From Euryarchaeota archaeon UBA346 (GTDB taxonomy: Archaea > Thermoplasmatota > E2 > DHVEG-1): a stretch of 20,199 nucleotides of DNA. Made by a program: the position numbers and the translations under genes. The stretch is from the NCBI GenBank assembly GCA_002496355.1, contig DAJP01000093.1, forward strand, positions 1 through 20,199, read 5' to 3'. Below, in pieces: positions 6,537 through 12,832 of this stretch. Under the pieces are notes generated by a model that searched no databases, was not told where the DNA came from, and worked only from the letters and a program-made list of their open reading frames with translations. Every line of letters begins with the position of its first letter. Positions within the stretch are counted from its first letter, which is position 1.

Positions 6537-7478
6537 ATGATAAGAAAGGAAGCAAATAGATGTTTTGTCATAGGAATAATACTCCTATGTATTGGAGCAA
6601 GTGTCTTACCGATTGGAACATCAATACAACCACAAAAAAACACCTATCAACAAGTCTCGAAAGCAACATGGATTGTTGATGATGAAGGAGATGGAGACTT
6701 TACATCAGTACAAGCAGCAATCGATAACGCTACGGCAGGCGATATCATTGAGATATACAGTGGAACATATATTGAAAATATCGTCATTGAAAAATCGATA
6801 AATCTCGAAGGAAAATCAACTGAATACGGGACTGGATCTGACACCGGAAGACCGGTTTTATATGGTATCGGTGACGATAACGTCATATCTGTCTATACAG
6901 AGAACCAGGATGCACCAGTAAAAATATCTGAATGTTATATCACCCATAGTGGTAATAGACATGCTGGTGTTTATACAGAATATTCAAAAACCGTTGTTGT
7001 TTCTTACAATACGATTATTCAATGCCATCATGGAATCGAATTGTACTATTCTGAAACCAATCAAATTCAGGGAAATACAATTCAGGATAATGATTGGGCC
7101 ATCATCATAGAATTTTCCAGCTACTGCACTATCTCTTTAAATCATATAGTAAATAATACCCATGGGATACAAATGAGTGTTTCAAATTCCAATGAAATCA
7201 AACAAAATGAAATTCGAGATACTCAAAATGGCTACAGCATGACATTAATCCGATCCTACATAAATCAGATAACCTTCAATAATTTCATCGATAATAACAA
7301 ACAAGCAACCTTTTTGAATTGTATTAATTACTGGCATGACAACTACTGGAGTAACAAAGTTGGAATTTCACCTATTTATATTATCGTTGGTATTTTCCAG
7401 TTGAATTTTTTCCCAACCCTACGCGTGCCATGGCCACAGTTCGACCTTAGGGCAGCAAGCACCCCAAATCCAATATAA
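6537..7478 (+). CDS. Secreted NosD-like right-handed beta-helix protein
   Basis: 313 residues with an N-terminal signal peptide or anchor (hydrophobic 13-27, CFVIGIILLCIGASVLPIG), so it is exported. After it comes IVDDEGDGDFTSVQAAIDNA, the classic entry to the pectin-lyase-like/NosD beta-helix. Rungs of about 22-24 residues follow (for example N-T-I-x-x-N-x-x-G-I patterns: YNTIIQCHHGIELYYSETN, then IQGNTIQDNDWAIII). The C-terminus, INYWHDNYWSN and then VPWPQFDLRAA, matches the usual end of archaeal NosD-like surface proteins. The fold often binds or cleaves polysaccharide; no catalytic residues can be assigned. It is monocistronic, with its own TATA box and a T11 terminator. Confidence 0.82.
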   Translation: MIRKEANRCFVIGIILLCIGASVLPIGTSIQPQKNTYQQVSKATWIVDDEGDGDFTSVQAAIDNATAGDIIEIYSGTYIENIVIEKSINLEGKSTEYGTGSDTGRPVLYGIGDDNVISVYTENQDAPVKISECYITHSGNRHAGVYTEYSKTVVVSYNTIIQCHHGIELYYSETNQIQGNTIQDNDWAIIIEFSSYCTISLNHIVNNTHGIQMSVSNSNEIKQNEIRDTQNGYSMTLIRSYINQITFNNFIDNNKQATFLNCINYWHDNYWSNKVGISPIYIIVGIFQLNFFPTLRVPWPQFDLRAASTPNPI

Positions 7479-7483
7479 TTCCG

Positions 7484-7512
7484 AAGGGATACATTCCCCT
7501 CTTTTTTTTTTT
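7484..7512 (+). terminator. Terminator of the NosD-like gene
   Basis: A weak AGGG/CCCT stem (7485-7500) is followed by C and an 11-T run at 7502-7512. The run overlaps the stop codon of the convergent phosphatidyltransferase gene (7511-7513). Confidence 0.7.
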
Positions 7513-8152
7513 ATGGAATCCTTTTTCGAAACCACTGGAGCGTAACATAAAAACGTTGAATTGCAGTGATATTTCCCACGACCGCAAAATATACCAGCAC
7601 CAACTCAATGATCGTCACATTCCAGGGCAACTCAAACGAAAGACCAAGCACCATATGTTGAATTATCGGAAAAAAAATCAACAACACCAATCGATCCGCC
7701 CTTCCTAACAGCCCAGAATAATCACGCTTATATCCAACAGCTTGGGCTTGTGTCCCCATATAACTGGTGAGTAATACACCAACAATTGCCAACAACCCAA
7801 TCGGAGAACGACACCAAGGACTCAACGCAAGTGCACCAACCATGAACACATCCGCATACCGATCGAGCACATGATCCAGGTAATCCCCCCGGGCAGATGC
7901 TTTATGGGTCAGTTTCGCAACCTTCCCGTCCACTGCATCAAACAACCCGTTTAAAAACACAAACAGAACGCCAAACAACAAAAAGAAATTCTGCGACTCA
8001 GCTGTCGGGGTTGAAAAATAAAAAAACACACCAGCAATCACAGAAAAAAGAAGTGCACACCAGGTGAGCAGATCAGGGTTTACTGTCGAAAACCGTTTCG
8101 CGATCACCGTCAATAATGGATCAACTCGCTCCCGTGTCTTATCTAGCACCAT
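7511..8152 (-). CDS. CDP-alcohol phosphatidyltransferase, probably for archaeal phospholipid head groups
   Basis: A 213-residue membrane enzyme with about six hydrophobic segments and the CDP-alcohol phosphatidyltransferase signature DxxDG-xx-A(R)-x8-G-xxx-D-xxx-D. Here these are D72, D75, G76, A79, G89, D93 and D97, the metal- and CDP-binding aspartates. The arginine after A79 is replaced by lysine (K80), a conservative oddity. The later GLLGRADRLVLL stretch fits archaeal members such as archaetidylinositol phosphate synthase. The likely reaction is transfer of a polar head group onto CDP-archaeol in the cytoplasmic membrane; the exact alcohol is not resolved. It is last in the glyA-kinase-transferase run, 9 bp after the kinase, with AGGAG before the ATG. 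Confidence 0.85.
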   Translation of the reverse strand: MVLDKTRERVDPLLTVIAKRFSTVNPDLLTWCALLFSVIAGVFFYFSTPTAESQNFFLLFGVLFVFLNGLFDAVDGKVAKLTHKASARGDYLDHVLDRYADVFMVGALALSPWCRSPIGLLAIVGVLLTSYMGTQAQAVGYKRDYSGLLGRADRLVLLIFFPIIQHMVLGLSFELPWNVTIIELVLVYFAVVGNITAIQRFYVTLQWFRKRIP

Positions 8153-8161
8153 GTCTTGCTC

Positions 8162-8716
8162 CTACACATGATCCCTTTTAAGGATCTCCTCAGACCAGTC
8201 AATCTGACCAACCCTATATGTTTTTGTTGGTTGAAAGTTTTTATTCACCAGGCGGACAATGATCGCGGCGATTTCTTCAGCAGTTCTTTTAGTGGTATCA
8301 ATCTCAAAAATATTCTCTGATACATGACGCTGTACTGTTTCACAAAGGATGATATCAAGAGCCTCCGCATCAACGTTTTCTTTTCTTTTTTTCGCTGTCC
8401 ACTTTTTTTTCAGAAGTCTTTGTTCCAGTTCCTTTGGATGACAACGTAAGAGGATGACTTTTTGCATTGATTTTAGGAGATGCCCGATATGTCCATCAAA
8501 AAAAACAAGATTATCTGAAGAAAAGGTCTTCTGGACTGCCTTGTCCAACTTGACCATATCAATCAGCTGGCTGTTACGTTTCCGATCCACTCCTGCGATA
8601 CAATGGTTCTCCTTTGCGAAGACATGCAAATGAACAACATTGTACCCCTGGTTCTTCAGGATTGTCGCAACAGAGGTTTTTCCTGTCCCGGGAGTGCCGG
8701 TGAGTACCACCCGCAT
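8162..8716 (-). CDS. AK6/Fap7-type adenylate kinase
   Basis: 184 residues with the P-loop GTPGTGKTS at 7-15 directly after the first beta strand. LLRCHPKELEQRLLKKKW resembles the helical lid of the archaeal putative adenylate kinase family, orthologous to human AK6 and yeast Fap7. Those proteins have NMP kinase or ATPase activity and, in eukaryotes and some archaea, assist late 18S/16S rRNA maturation with uS11. The C-terminal tail (QPTKTYRVGQIDWSEEIL) extends beyond the minimal kinase. The ATG lies one base past the glyA stop, so the two are translationally linked. Nucleotide preference cannot be read from sequence. Confidence 0.88.
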   Translation of the reverse strand: MRVVLTGTPGTGKTSVATILKNQGYNVVHLHVFAKENHCIAGVDRKRNSQLIDMVKLDKAVQKTFSSDNLVFFDGHIGHLLKSMQKVILLRCHPKELEQRLLKKKWTAKKRKENVDAEALDIILCETVQRHVSENIFEIDTTKRTAEEIAAIIVRLVNKNFQPTKTYRVGQIDWSEEILKRDHV

Positions 8717-8717
8717 G

Positions 8718-10013
8718 TTAAATCAACGGCGAATAATCATATCCCCGGAACCCTTCCTTGAAACAATAATGTAGCTCCTGGAAGTCTCTACGGAATTCTT
8801 TGACATCATCTCTGATTTTCTTTGGGTTCTCTTTCTTCAGCAGCGCTCGTGCATAAAAGATCGCGACATCATCCATTTCCTTTTCCTTCATACCGATACG
8901 AGTCAGCTCTGGGGTCCCCAACCGTAATCCAGAGGGGTTTAACGGGTCGGCATCCCCAGGGATCATATTCATGTTGGTGACAATTCCCGCGTCCTCAAGG
9001 GCTCTAGATGCTTCTTTGCCCTTCCCTGGCCCGATCTCCACCAGAACCTGATGGGATTTCGTAAAACCGAGTTTCTCCCCGAACACCTTGAATCCTTGCT
9101 CAAAGAGTGCTTGCGCGAGTCGTTTCGCATTCTTAATCGTCTGATCTGCGTACGCCGTCCCAAACTCCAGATGCTCAGCAAACGCGATCCCCTTCGCAGC
9201 CACATGATGCAGATGATACGAGGAGGTTACTCCCGGGAACACCCCGAACCCGAGTTTCCGCAAAAACGCTTTATCTTCTTCAGTATCCACGGTATGATCT
9301 GAAAGAATCATCCCTCCCTGCGGACCAGGCAATGTCTTATGGGTGCTCCCGTTCATCACATCAGCACCCTCCCGCAATGGGTCCTGGAAGCGCTTCCCAG
9401 CGATTAACCCAAGCACATGCGCAGCATCATACACCACGTACGCACCAACCTCATGAGCAGCCTCCGCGATCGCCTTCAACGGAGTCGGAAATAAAAATAC
9501 TGATTGACCGCACAACGCAAGCTTCGGTTTTACCTGCCGGATGAGTTTTACTGCACCATCCACATCAATGACCATCTCTTCGTTACTAAACGGAAACGAA
9601 ACAAGGTTAATGCCTCTGACACCAGCGGCACCATATTTCCCAAACGAGATATGCGCACCATTCGCAGTATCAAGAACTGTCGCGGTCTCCCCTGGTTTGA
9701 TCAATGCTTTCAGAACTGCCATGTTTGCAACAGTCCCCGAGGTCGGTCGCACGTCTGCGTACCTGCAGGAGAATAATTTCTTCGCAAGCTCGATGGTTTT
9801 TTCTTCCACAAGATCGAAGTACTTACACCCCTCATAATACCGGTTCCCTGGGGTTCCTTCCGCATACCGCCCATGAAAATCGGTAATCAGCATCTCCCGG
9901 CATAACGGAGACAGCACATTCTCACTAGCGATCATCGGCAGGGAATTGGCGAAAAACTCGTTGTTCAACATCGCCTGTTTCCTGATATATTCAACCTCAT
10001 CATACCATTTCAT
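8718..10013 (-). CDS. glyA: Serine hydroxymethyltransferase
   Basis: A 431-residue PLP enzyme interconverting serine and glycine while passing a one-carbon unit to a (methano)pterin or folate carrier in the cytoplasm. It shows the family N-terminus (SLPMIASENVLSP), GNRYYEGCKYFD, D196 in VYDAAHV for the PLP nitrogen, and the Schiff-base lysine K226 in NGSTHKTLPGPQGG. The late PSGLRLGTPELTRIGM motif is intact. I start at ATG 10013; an in-frame TTG at 10025 would add only four residues. A T-rich stretch and a possible box A lie between it and the zinc-ribbon gene upstream, so it probably starts its own transcript with the kinase and phosphatidyltransferase behind it. Confidence 0.97.
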   Translation of the reverse strand: MKWYDEVEYIRKQAMLNNEFFANSLPMIASENVLSPLCREMLITDFHGRYAEGTPGNRYYEGCKYFDLVEEKTIELAKKLFSCRYADVRPTSGTVANMAVLKALIKPGETATVLDTANGAHISFGKYGAAGVRGINLVSFPFSNEEMVIDVDGAVKLIRQVKPKLALCGQSVFLFPTPLKAIAEAAHEVGAYVVYDAAHVLGLIAGKRFQDPLREGADVMNGSTHKTLPGPQGGMILSDHTVDTEEDKAFLRKLGFGVFPGVTSSYHLHHVAAKGIAFAEHLEFGTAYADQTIKNAKRLAQALFEQGFKVFGEKLGFTKSHQVLVEIGPGKGKEASRALEDAGIVTNMNMIPGDADPLNPSGLRLGTPELTRIGMKEKEMDDVAIFYARALLKKENPKKIRDDVKEFRRDFQELHYCFKEGFRGYDYSPLI

Positions 10014-10042
10014 AGAATCAACCAAAGAAGTATCTTTGACTT

Positions 10043-10085
10043 CGATAAAAAGGTAATGGAAAGGATCTTCCCGAGAAAAAAGGAC
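10043..10085 (-). promoter_or_regulatory. Terminator/promoter junction between the Oap-like operon and glyA
   Basis: On the minus strand, the DUF2072 gene is followed within its first 20 nt by GTCCTTTTTTCTC, a T6 tract that could end the upstream transcript. ACCTTTTTATCG then offers a weak box A about 35 nt before the glyA ATG. Both are weak matches. Confidence 0.3.
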
Positions 10086-10619
10086 TTATTTTTTCTTTTC
10101 CTCACGCATTTTAAACAACGATGGAAGATGAATCGTATACGTCCCATCCTTCTGGATCACGATTGGTTCTTTCTCCAAGAGTCCTTTAAGGTCGATATCA
10201 TATTTTCCTGGCTGTTCCACCTCTATGGTCTCTGGTCTATCAGAATGATCTGCCTCTGCTTTAATCTTGTTAATGATCGCTTTCCGATCGTCATCACTGA
10301 TAGGTTCTGCAAGGGGCATTTCCTTCTCAGGTTGTTTCTGCTCTTTTTGATCCTCAATCATCCTGCGAAGATCTTTTGGTTTCAGCGTTATCCAAGCTTC
10401 TGTGCCTTTGAGTGTCTCCTTATGTTTCTCAACCGCGAGCTCCATGATCCGTGTCGTGAGATCCTGACCGATCTCTTTACTCATCACATCTCGCTCCAAC
10501 TCGTTTAGCGGTTGCTTTGTGAAGAAAAACCGGTTTCCCCCACACCCCGGACAGCCTTTCAACAACTGCGAGGAGCCCTCTTCGAATACATGACCGCATT
10601 TCAGGCACTGATGTGGCAT
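10086..10619 (-). CDS. DUF2072-type zinc ribbon protein (OapC-like)
   Basis: 177 residues. An N-terminal zinc ribbon (C5, C8 in CLKC; C23, C26 in CPGC) opens the MPHQCLKCGHVFEEGS pattern typical of archaeal DUF2072 proteins. A charged, partly helical middle follows, and a short C-terminal segment ends YDIDLKGLLEKEPIVIQKDG and then TYTIHLPSLF, a module often shared by such archaeal zinc-ribbon proteins. Haloarchaeal homologues are called OapC because their genes lie beside the replication origin; molecular function is unknown. The start codon overlaps the upstream stop (TAATG), so it is translationally coupled to the DUF2073 gene. Confidence 0.75.
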   Translation of the reverse strand: MPHQCLKCGHVFEEGSSQLLKGCPGCGGNRFFFTKQPLNELERDVMSKEIGQDLTTRIMELAVEKHKETLKGTEAWITLKPKDLRRMIEDQKEQKQPEKEMPLAEPISDDDRKAIINKIKAEADHSDRPETIEVEQPGKYDIDLKGLLEKEPIVIQKDGTYTIHLPSLFKMREEKKK

Positions 10620-10996
10620 TAGTTGACTCCCTTCCCGGGAATAATCGTCGTCTCTATCATATCATGATCCTTATGGACCATCCTGAGCAGATGCGCTGGT
10701 CCAATAACCGTCATCCGGGGTTTCTTTGCGACACCAAACACCCGCTGGAAGAACCCAACTTTTTCATTCTCATATCCACCGATCTCAATACCAATGAAGG
10801 TATCATGGTTGATCTCCTTCATGGTATGCTCAATCAACTGTGCCTGCTCTGTCGGAGTCAGACCATGTTCGAGCACAAGGATCCTTCCCTCTTTGACTTC
10901 GTTGAGGATATACTTCAATTTCTCTGAAGAGGAATAATGCTCAAGTTTCTGATGCGAGATCAGATTAAATGTTATCCCACTGTCTTTCTTCGTCAT
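10619..10996 (-). CDS. DUF2073-type protein (OapB-like)
   Basis: 125 residues matching the archaeal DUF2073 family in order and size: GITFNLISHQKLEHYSSSEK, a LKYILNEVKEGRILVLEHGL segment, LTPTEQAQLIEHTM, IGIEIGGYE and a basic FQRVFGVAKKPRMTVIGPA stretch. The family lies between an Era-like GTPase and a zinc-ribbon gene in many euryarchaea; haloarchaeal members are named OapB. Its biochemical role is unknown; the compact basic domain could bind nucleic acid or the neighbouring GTPase. A strong ribosome binding site, AGGAGGT, lies within the last codons and stop of the GTPase gene, 5 bp upstream, so the genes form one operon. Confidence 0.75.
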   Translation of the reverse strand: MTKKDSGITFNLISHQKLEHYSSSEKLKYILNEVKEGRILVLEHGLTPTEQAQLIEHTMKEINHDTFIGIEIGGYENEKVGFFQRVFGVAKKPRMTVIGPAHLLRMVHKDHDMIETTIIPGKGVN

Positions 10997-11001
10997 GGTT
11001 C

Positions 11002-11667
11002 CTACCTCCTCTGTTTATGTCGTTTTTTGCCGAACTCCTTGATCATCATCGAATAAAGGTTCTCTGTGTTATACCCCGTTAAGGCACTGATAGGGATCAC
11101 TGGATGCTGCGGAAACGCGGATTTCAGTGTCGCAGGACTTGCATTCTCCGCATCAATCTTGTTAGCTGCGATGAGAATCGGAAGATTCCGAGCCTCAAGA
11201 TTCCCAATGATCGTGACATTGACCTGCGTAAAAGGATCCTGCGTCGCATCCATGACTAAGACGACCCCATCGATATCATCTAGCCAGCGGATGGCCTCGA
11301 TCACTCCTTCGGTCGCCTCTTTTGCGCGGACTCGTGAATCATCCTTGTTCATCCCGTACATGTTCATGAATTCATTAAAATCAATCTTCGTCGCTATCCC
11401 TGGAGTATCGACCAGATCCATGGTCAATGAGGACCCGCCGTTATCAATCCTGATGTTGTTCTTCCATTTCGCGCGTCGTGTCTCGTGAGGGACCTCTGAG
11501 ACGCTGCCCATGATATCCCCCGTCCAGTCACGCAAAATCCGGTTCGCAAGCGTTGTTTTCCCGACATTTGGTGGACCATAGATTCCAATCTTGGCATGGT
11601 TCTTCCCAAAAATCTTAAACATCATTTTCGAAAATCTACTTTCTCTAAATCTCTCGAGTAATCCCAT
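11002..11667 (-). CDS. Era-like small GTPase (OapA-like)
   Basis: 221 residues with all GTPase motifs: G1 YGPPNVGKTT near 30-39, G3 DTPGIATK, G4 NKID and G5 SALTGY. HETRRAKWK occupies the position of switch I, suggesting basic contacts with RNA, DNA or a ribosomal partner. Between G3 and G4 is an insert (FMNMYGMNKDDSRVRAKEA) shared by this archaeal TRAFAC GTPase family. It lacks the KH domain of true Era and ends in a basic tail (KKRHKQRR). It is the first gene of the operon with the DUF2073 and DUF2072 genes; haloarchaea keep the same trio near orc1/oriC (oapA-oapB-oapC). Cellular function is not established. Confidence 0.8.
   Translation of the reverse strand: MGLLERFRESRFSKMMFKIFGKNHAKIGIYGPPNVGKTTLANRILRDWTGDIMGSVSEVPHETRRAKWKNNIRIDNGGSSLTMDLVDTPGIATKIDFNEFMNMYGMNKDDSRVRAKEATEGVIEAIRWLDDIDGVVLVMDATQDPFTQVNVTIIGNLEARNLPILIAANKIDAENASPATLKSAFPQHPVIPISALTGYNTENLYSMMIKEFGKKRHKQRR
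11004..11010 (-). promoter_or_regulatory. Strong ribosome binding site for the DUF2073 gene
   Basis: Minus-strand AGGAGGT lies 7 nt before the ATG and overlaps the last codons and TAG stop of the upstream GTPase gene. This indicates coupled or re-initiated translation. Confidence 0.7.
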
Positions 11668-11683
11668 CCCGTTCTGTCTCCAA

Positions 11684-11710
11684 ACTATTTTTCTAAATTT
11701 GAAAAATAGT
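11684..11710. repeat. 10-bp perfect inverted repeat in a divergent intergenic region
   Basis: ACTATTTTTC (11684-11693) and GAAAAATAGT (11701-11710) flank a 7-nt TAAATTT spacer. The site begins 17 bp upstream of the Era-like GTPase start in a 180-bp AT-rich gap before the divergent coiled-coil gene. It could be an operator for the GTPase operon or a 5'-leader hairpin. It does not resemble an origin recognition box, and no T-tract makes it a terminator. Confidence 0.4.
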
Positions 11711-11818
11711 ATACAAATAATACTTTATTAGTTTAGCGGCTCACGATTCTTTACGAAAAACACAATAAAATAATAACCCTTAAATAGCATCAACATTATT
11801 CGCATGATGGAGTATTAA

Positions 11819-11827
11819 TTTATATGG
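11819..11827 (+). promoter_or_regulatory. Candidate box A for the coiled-coil gene
   Basis: AATTTATATGG holds a TTTATATG element 27-28 nt before the ATG at 11848. Transcription would then begin at or next to the start codon, giving a leaderless message, consistent with no visible Shine-Dalgarno sequence. A second candidate is CCTTAAATAG at 11778-11787. Confidence 0.45.
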
Positions 11828-11847
11828 TAATTGGGACGGCATGATTT

Positions 11848-12804
11848 ATGACTGAAGAAAAAGTAGGTGGTATAAGCGTGAAAGGAGTAAAAGACTCATT
11901 TATGGAACAATTGCAAGAAGCATCAACTGAACTCGGTTCTGTAAAAAGTTCGTTTTCCAAAGGAATGGAGGATCTCGCTAAAATCCAAAGCATGCTCAGT
12001 TTCGAGGGATTAAACAAAATGGATTCCATGATGCGGTCATTCGAGGATCGCCTTTCTGAAGCAGAACGACGTCGAGACGAAGCGGCCGAAGGAGCTCGAC
12101 GCTACAGCATGGAGCTTGAGAAAGAAAAAGAACGACTGATAAAGCTCTGGGACGCCTATAAGAACCAGGAGGAGTCCTTAGCTGCACAAGAGAAACGAGT
12201 CGTAGAACTCGAAGAGCGACTTCGCGATACTGAACAGATGCATATGCAATTCGAACGAGATGCGACAGTCCGCATCCAGACTCTGACACAGAAATTAGAC
12301 GAACGAGCACAGACAGTCCAACAAATGGATGACATGAAACAACAGGTCATGAGATTCGACGCGATACGAACACAGCTGGAAGCAAATGTTGATAATATGC
12401 ATTCTGAGCTCTCAACAAAGGATGAGGTCATCAGAGGTTTGGAACGACAAGTCGAGGAACTCCGTGGATTTGAGCAGTTTGCTGACTTTAAACCGAAATT
12501 TGAAGCAGTCTCCATGGAATTCGAAAAAGAGAAAGAGCGACTCACAAAACTCTTCCGACTGTACGAGGAAACCGAATCAGAGAACAAGCAACTCAAGGAA
12601 GAACTCCGCGGTTGGCAGAGCTGGTTTGCCACCAATGAAGAGCTCTTCACAAAACTATTTTCCTCCGTTGAACACTTAAAGCATCAACACACAGCAGCTC
12701 CTATCTCAGAAACAACAGACGCGGACATCGAGATACCGCCTTCGCTAGAGGATCAGTCAGCGCCTGTTGAGAAACCAAAACGAAGACTGCTGTTCAGAAA
12801 ATAA
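11848..12804 (+). CDS. Long coiled-coil protein, function unknown
   Basis: 318 residues, almost all predicted helical coiled coil from about 15 to 265, rich in E, K, R and Q, with a flexible acidic/proline tail (DADIEIPPSLEDQSAPVEKP) and a basic C-terminus KRRLLFRK. No signal peptide, membrane segment or ATPase motif is seen. Two segments are near copies: SMELEKEKERLIKLWDAY (87-104) and SMEFEKEKERLTKLFRLY (222-239), 13 of 18 identical, suggesting duplication of a functional patch, the second just before a W-rich GWQSWFATNEELFTKLF stretch. It is divergent from the GTPase operon and converges on rad50. A scaffold or SMC-like accessory role is possible but unsupported. Confidence 0.7.
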   Translation: MTEEKVGGISVKGVKDSFMEQLQEASTELGSVKSSFSKGMEDLAKIQSMLSFEGLNKMDSMMRSFEDRLSEAERRRDEAAEGARRYSMELEKEKERLIKLWDAYKNQEESLAAQEKRVVELEERLRDTEQMHMQFERDATVRIQTLTQKLDERAQTVQQMDDMKQQVMRFDAIRTQLEANVDNMHSELSTKDEVIRGLERQVEELRGFEQFADFKPKFEAVSMEFEKEKERLTKLFRLYEETESENKQLKEELRGWQSWFATNEELFTKLFSSVEHLKHQHTAAPISETTDADIEIPPSLEDQSAPVEKPKRRLLFRK

Positions 12805-12816
12805 AACAACCCATCA

Positions 12817-12832
12817 TTTTTTTCTTTTTTTT
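12817..12832 (+). terminator. T-tract terminator of the coiled-coil gene
   Basis: T7, C, T8 lie 12 bp after the stop codon and run into the stop of the convergent rad50 gene (12831-12833). This is a typical archaeal intrinsic terminator. Confidence 0.65.

Noticed and set aside
10014..10025. TTG start for serine hydroxymethyltransferase at 10025
   Set aside because: The ATG four codons downstream gives a normal N-terminus, and no ribosome binding site favours the TTG.
11668..11847. Replication origin in the AT-rich gap beside the Oap-like operon
   Set aside because: No repeated origin recognition box, no orc1/cdc6 gene in the window, and the single inverted repeat fits an operator better.
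11996..12650. Minus-strand frames within the coiled-coil gene
   Set aside because: They are Ser/Cys/Arg-rich shadows of a charged helical protein, with no ribosome binding site.
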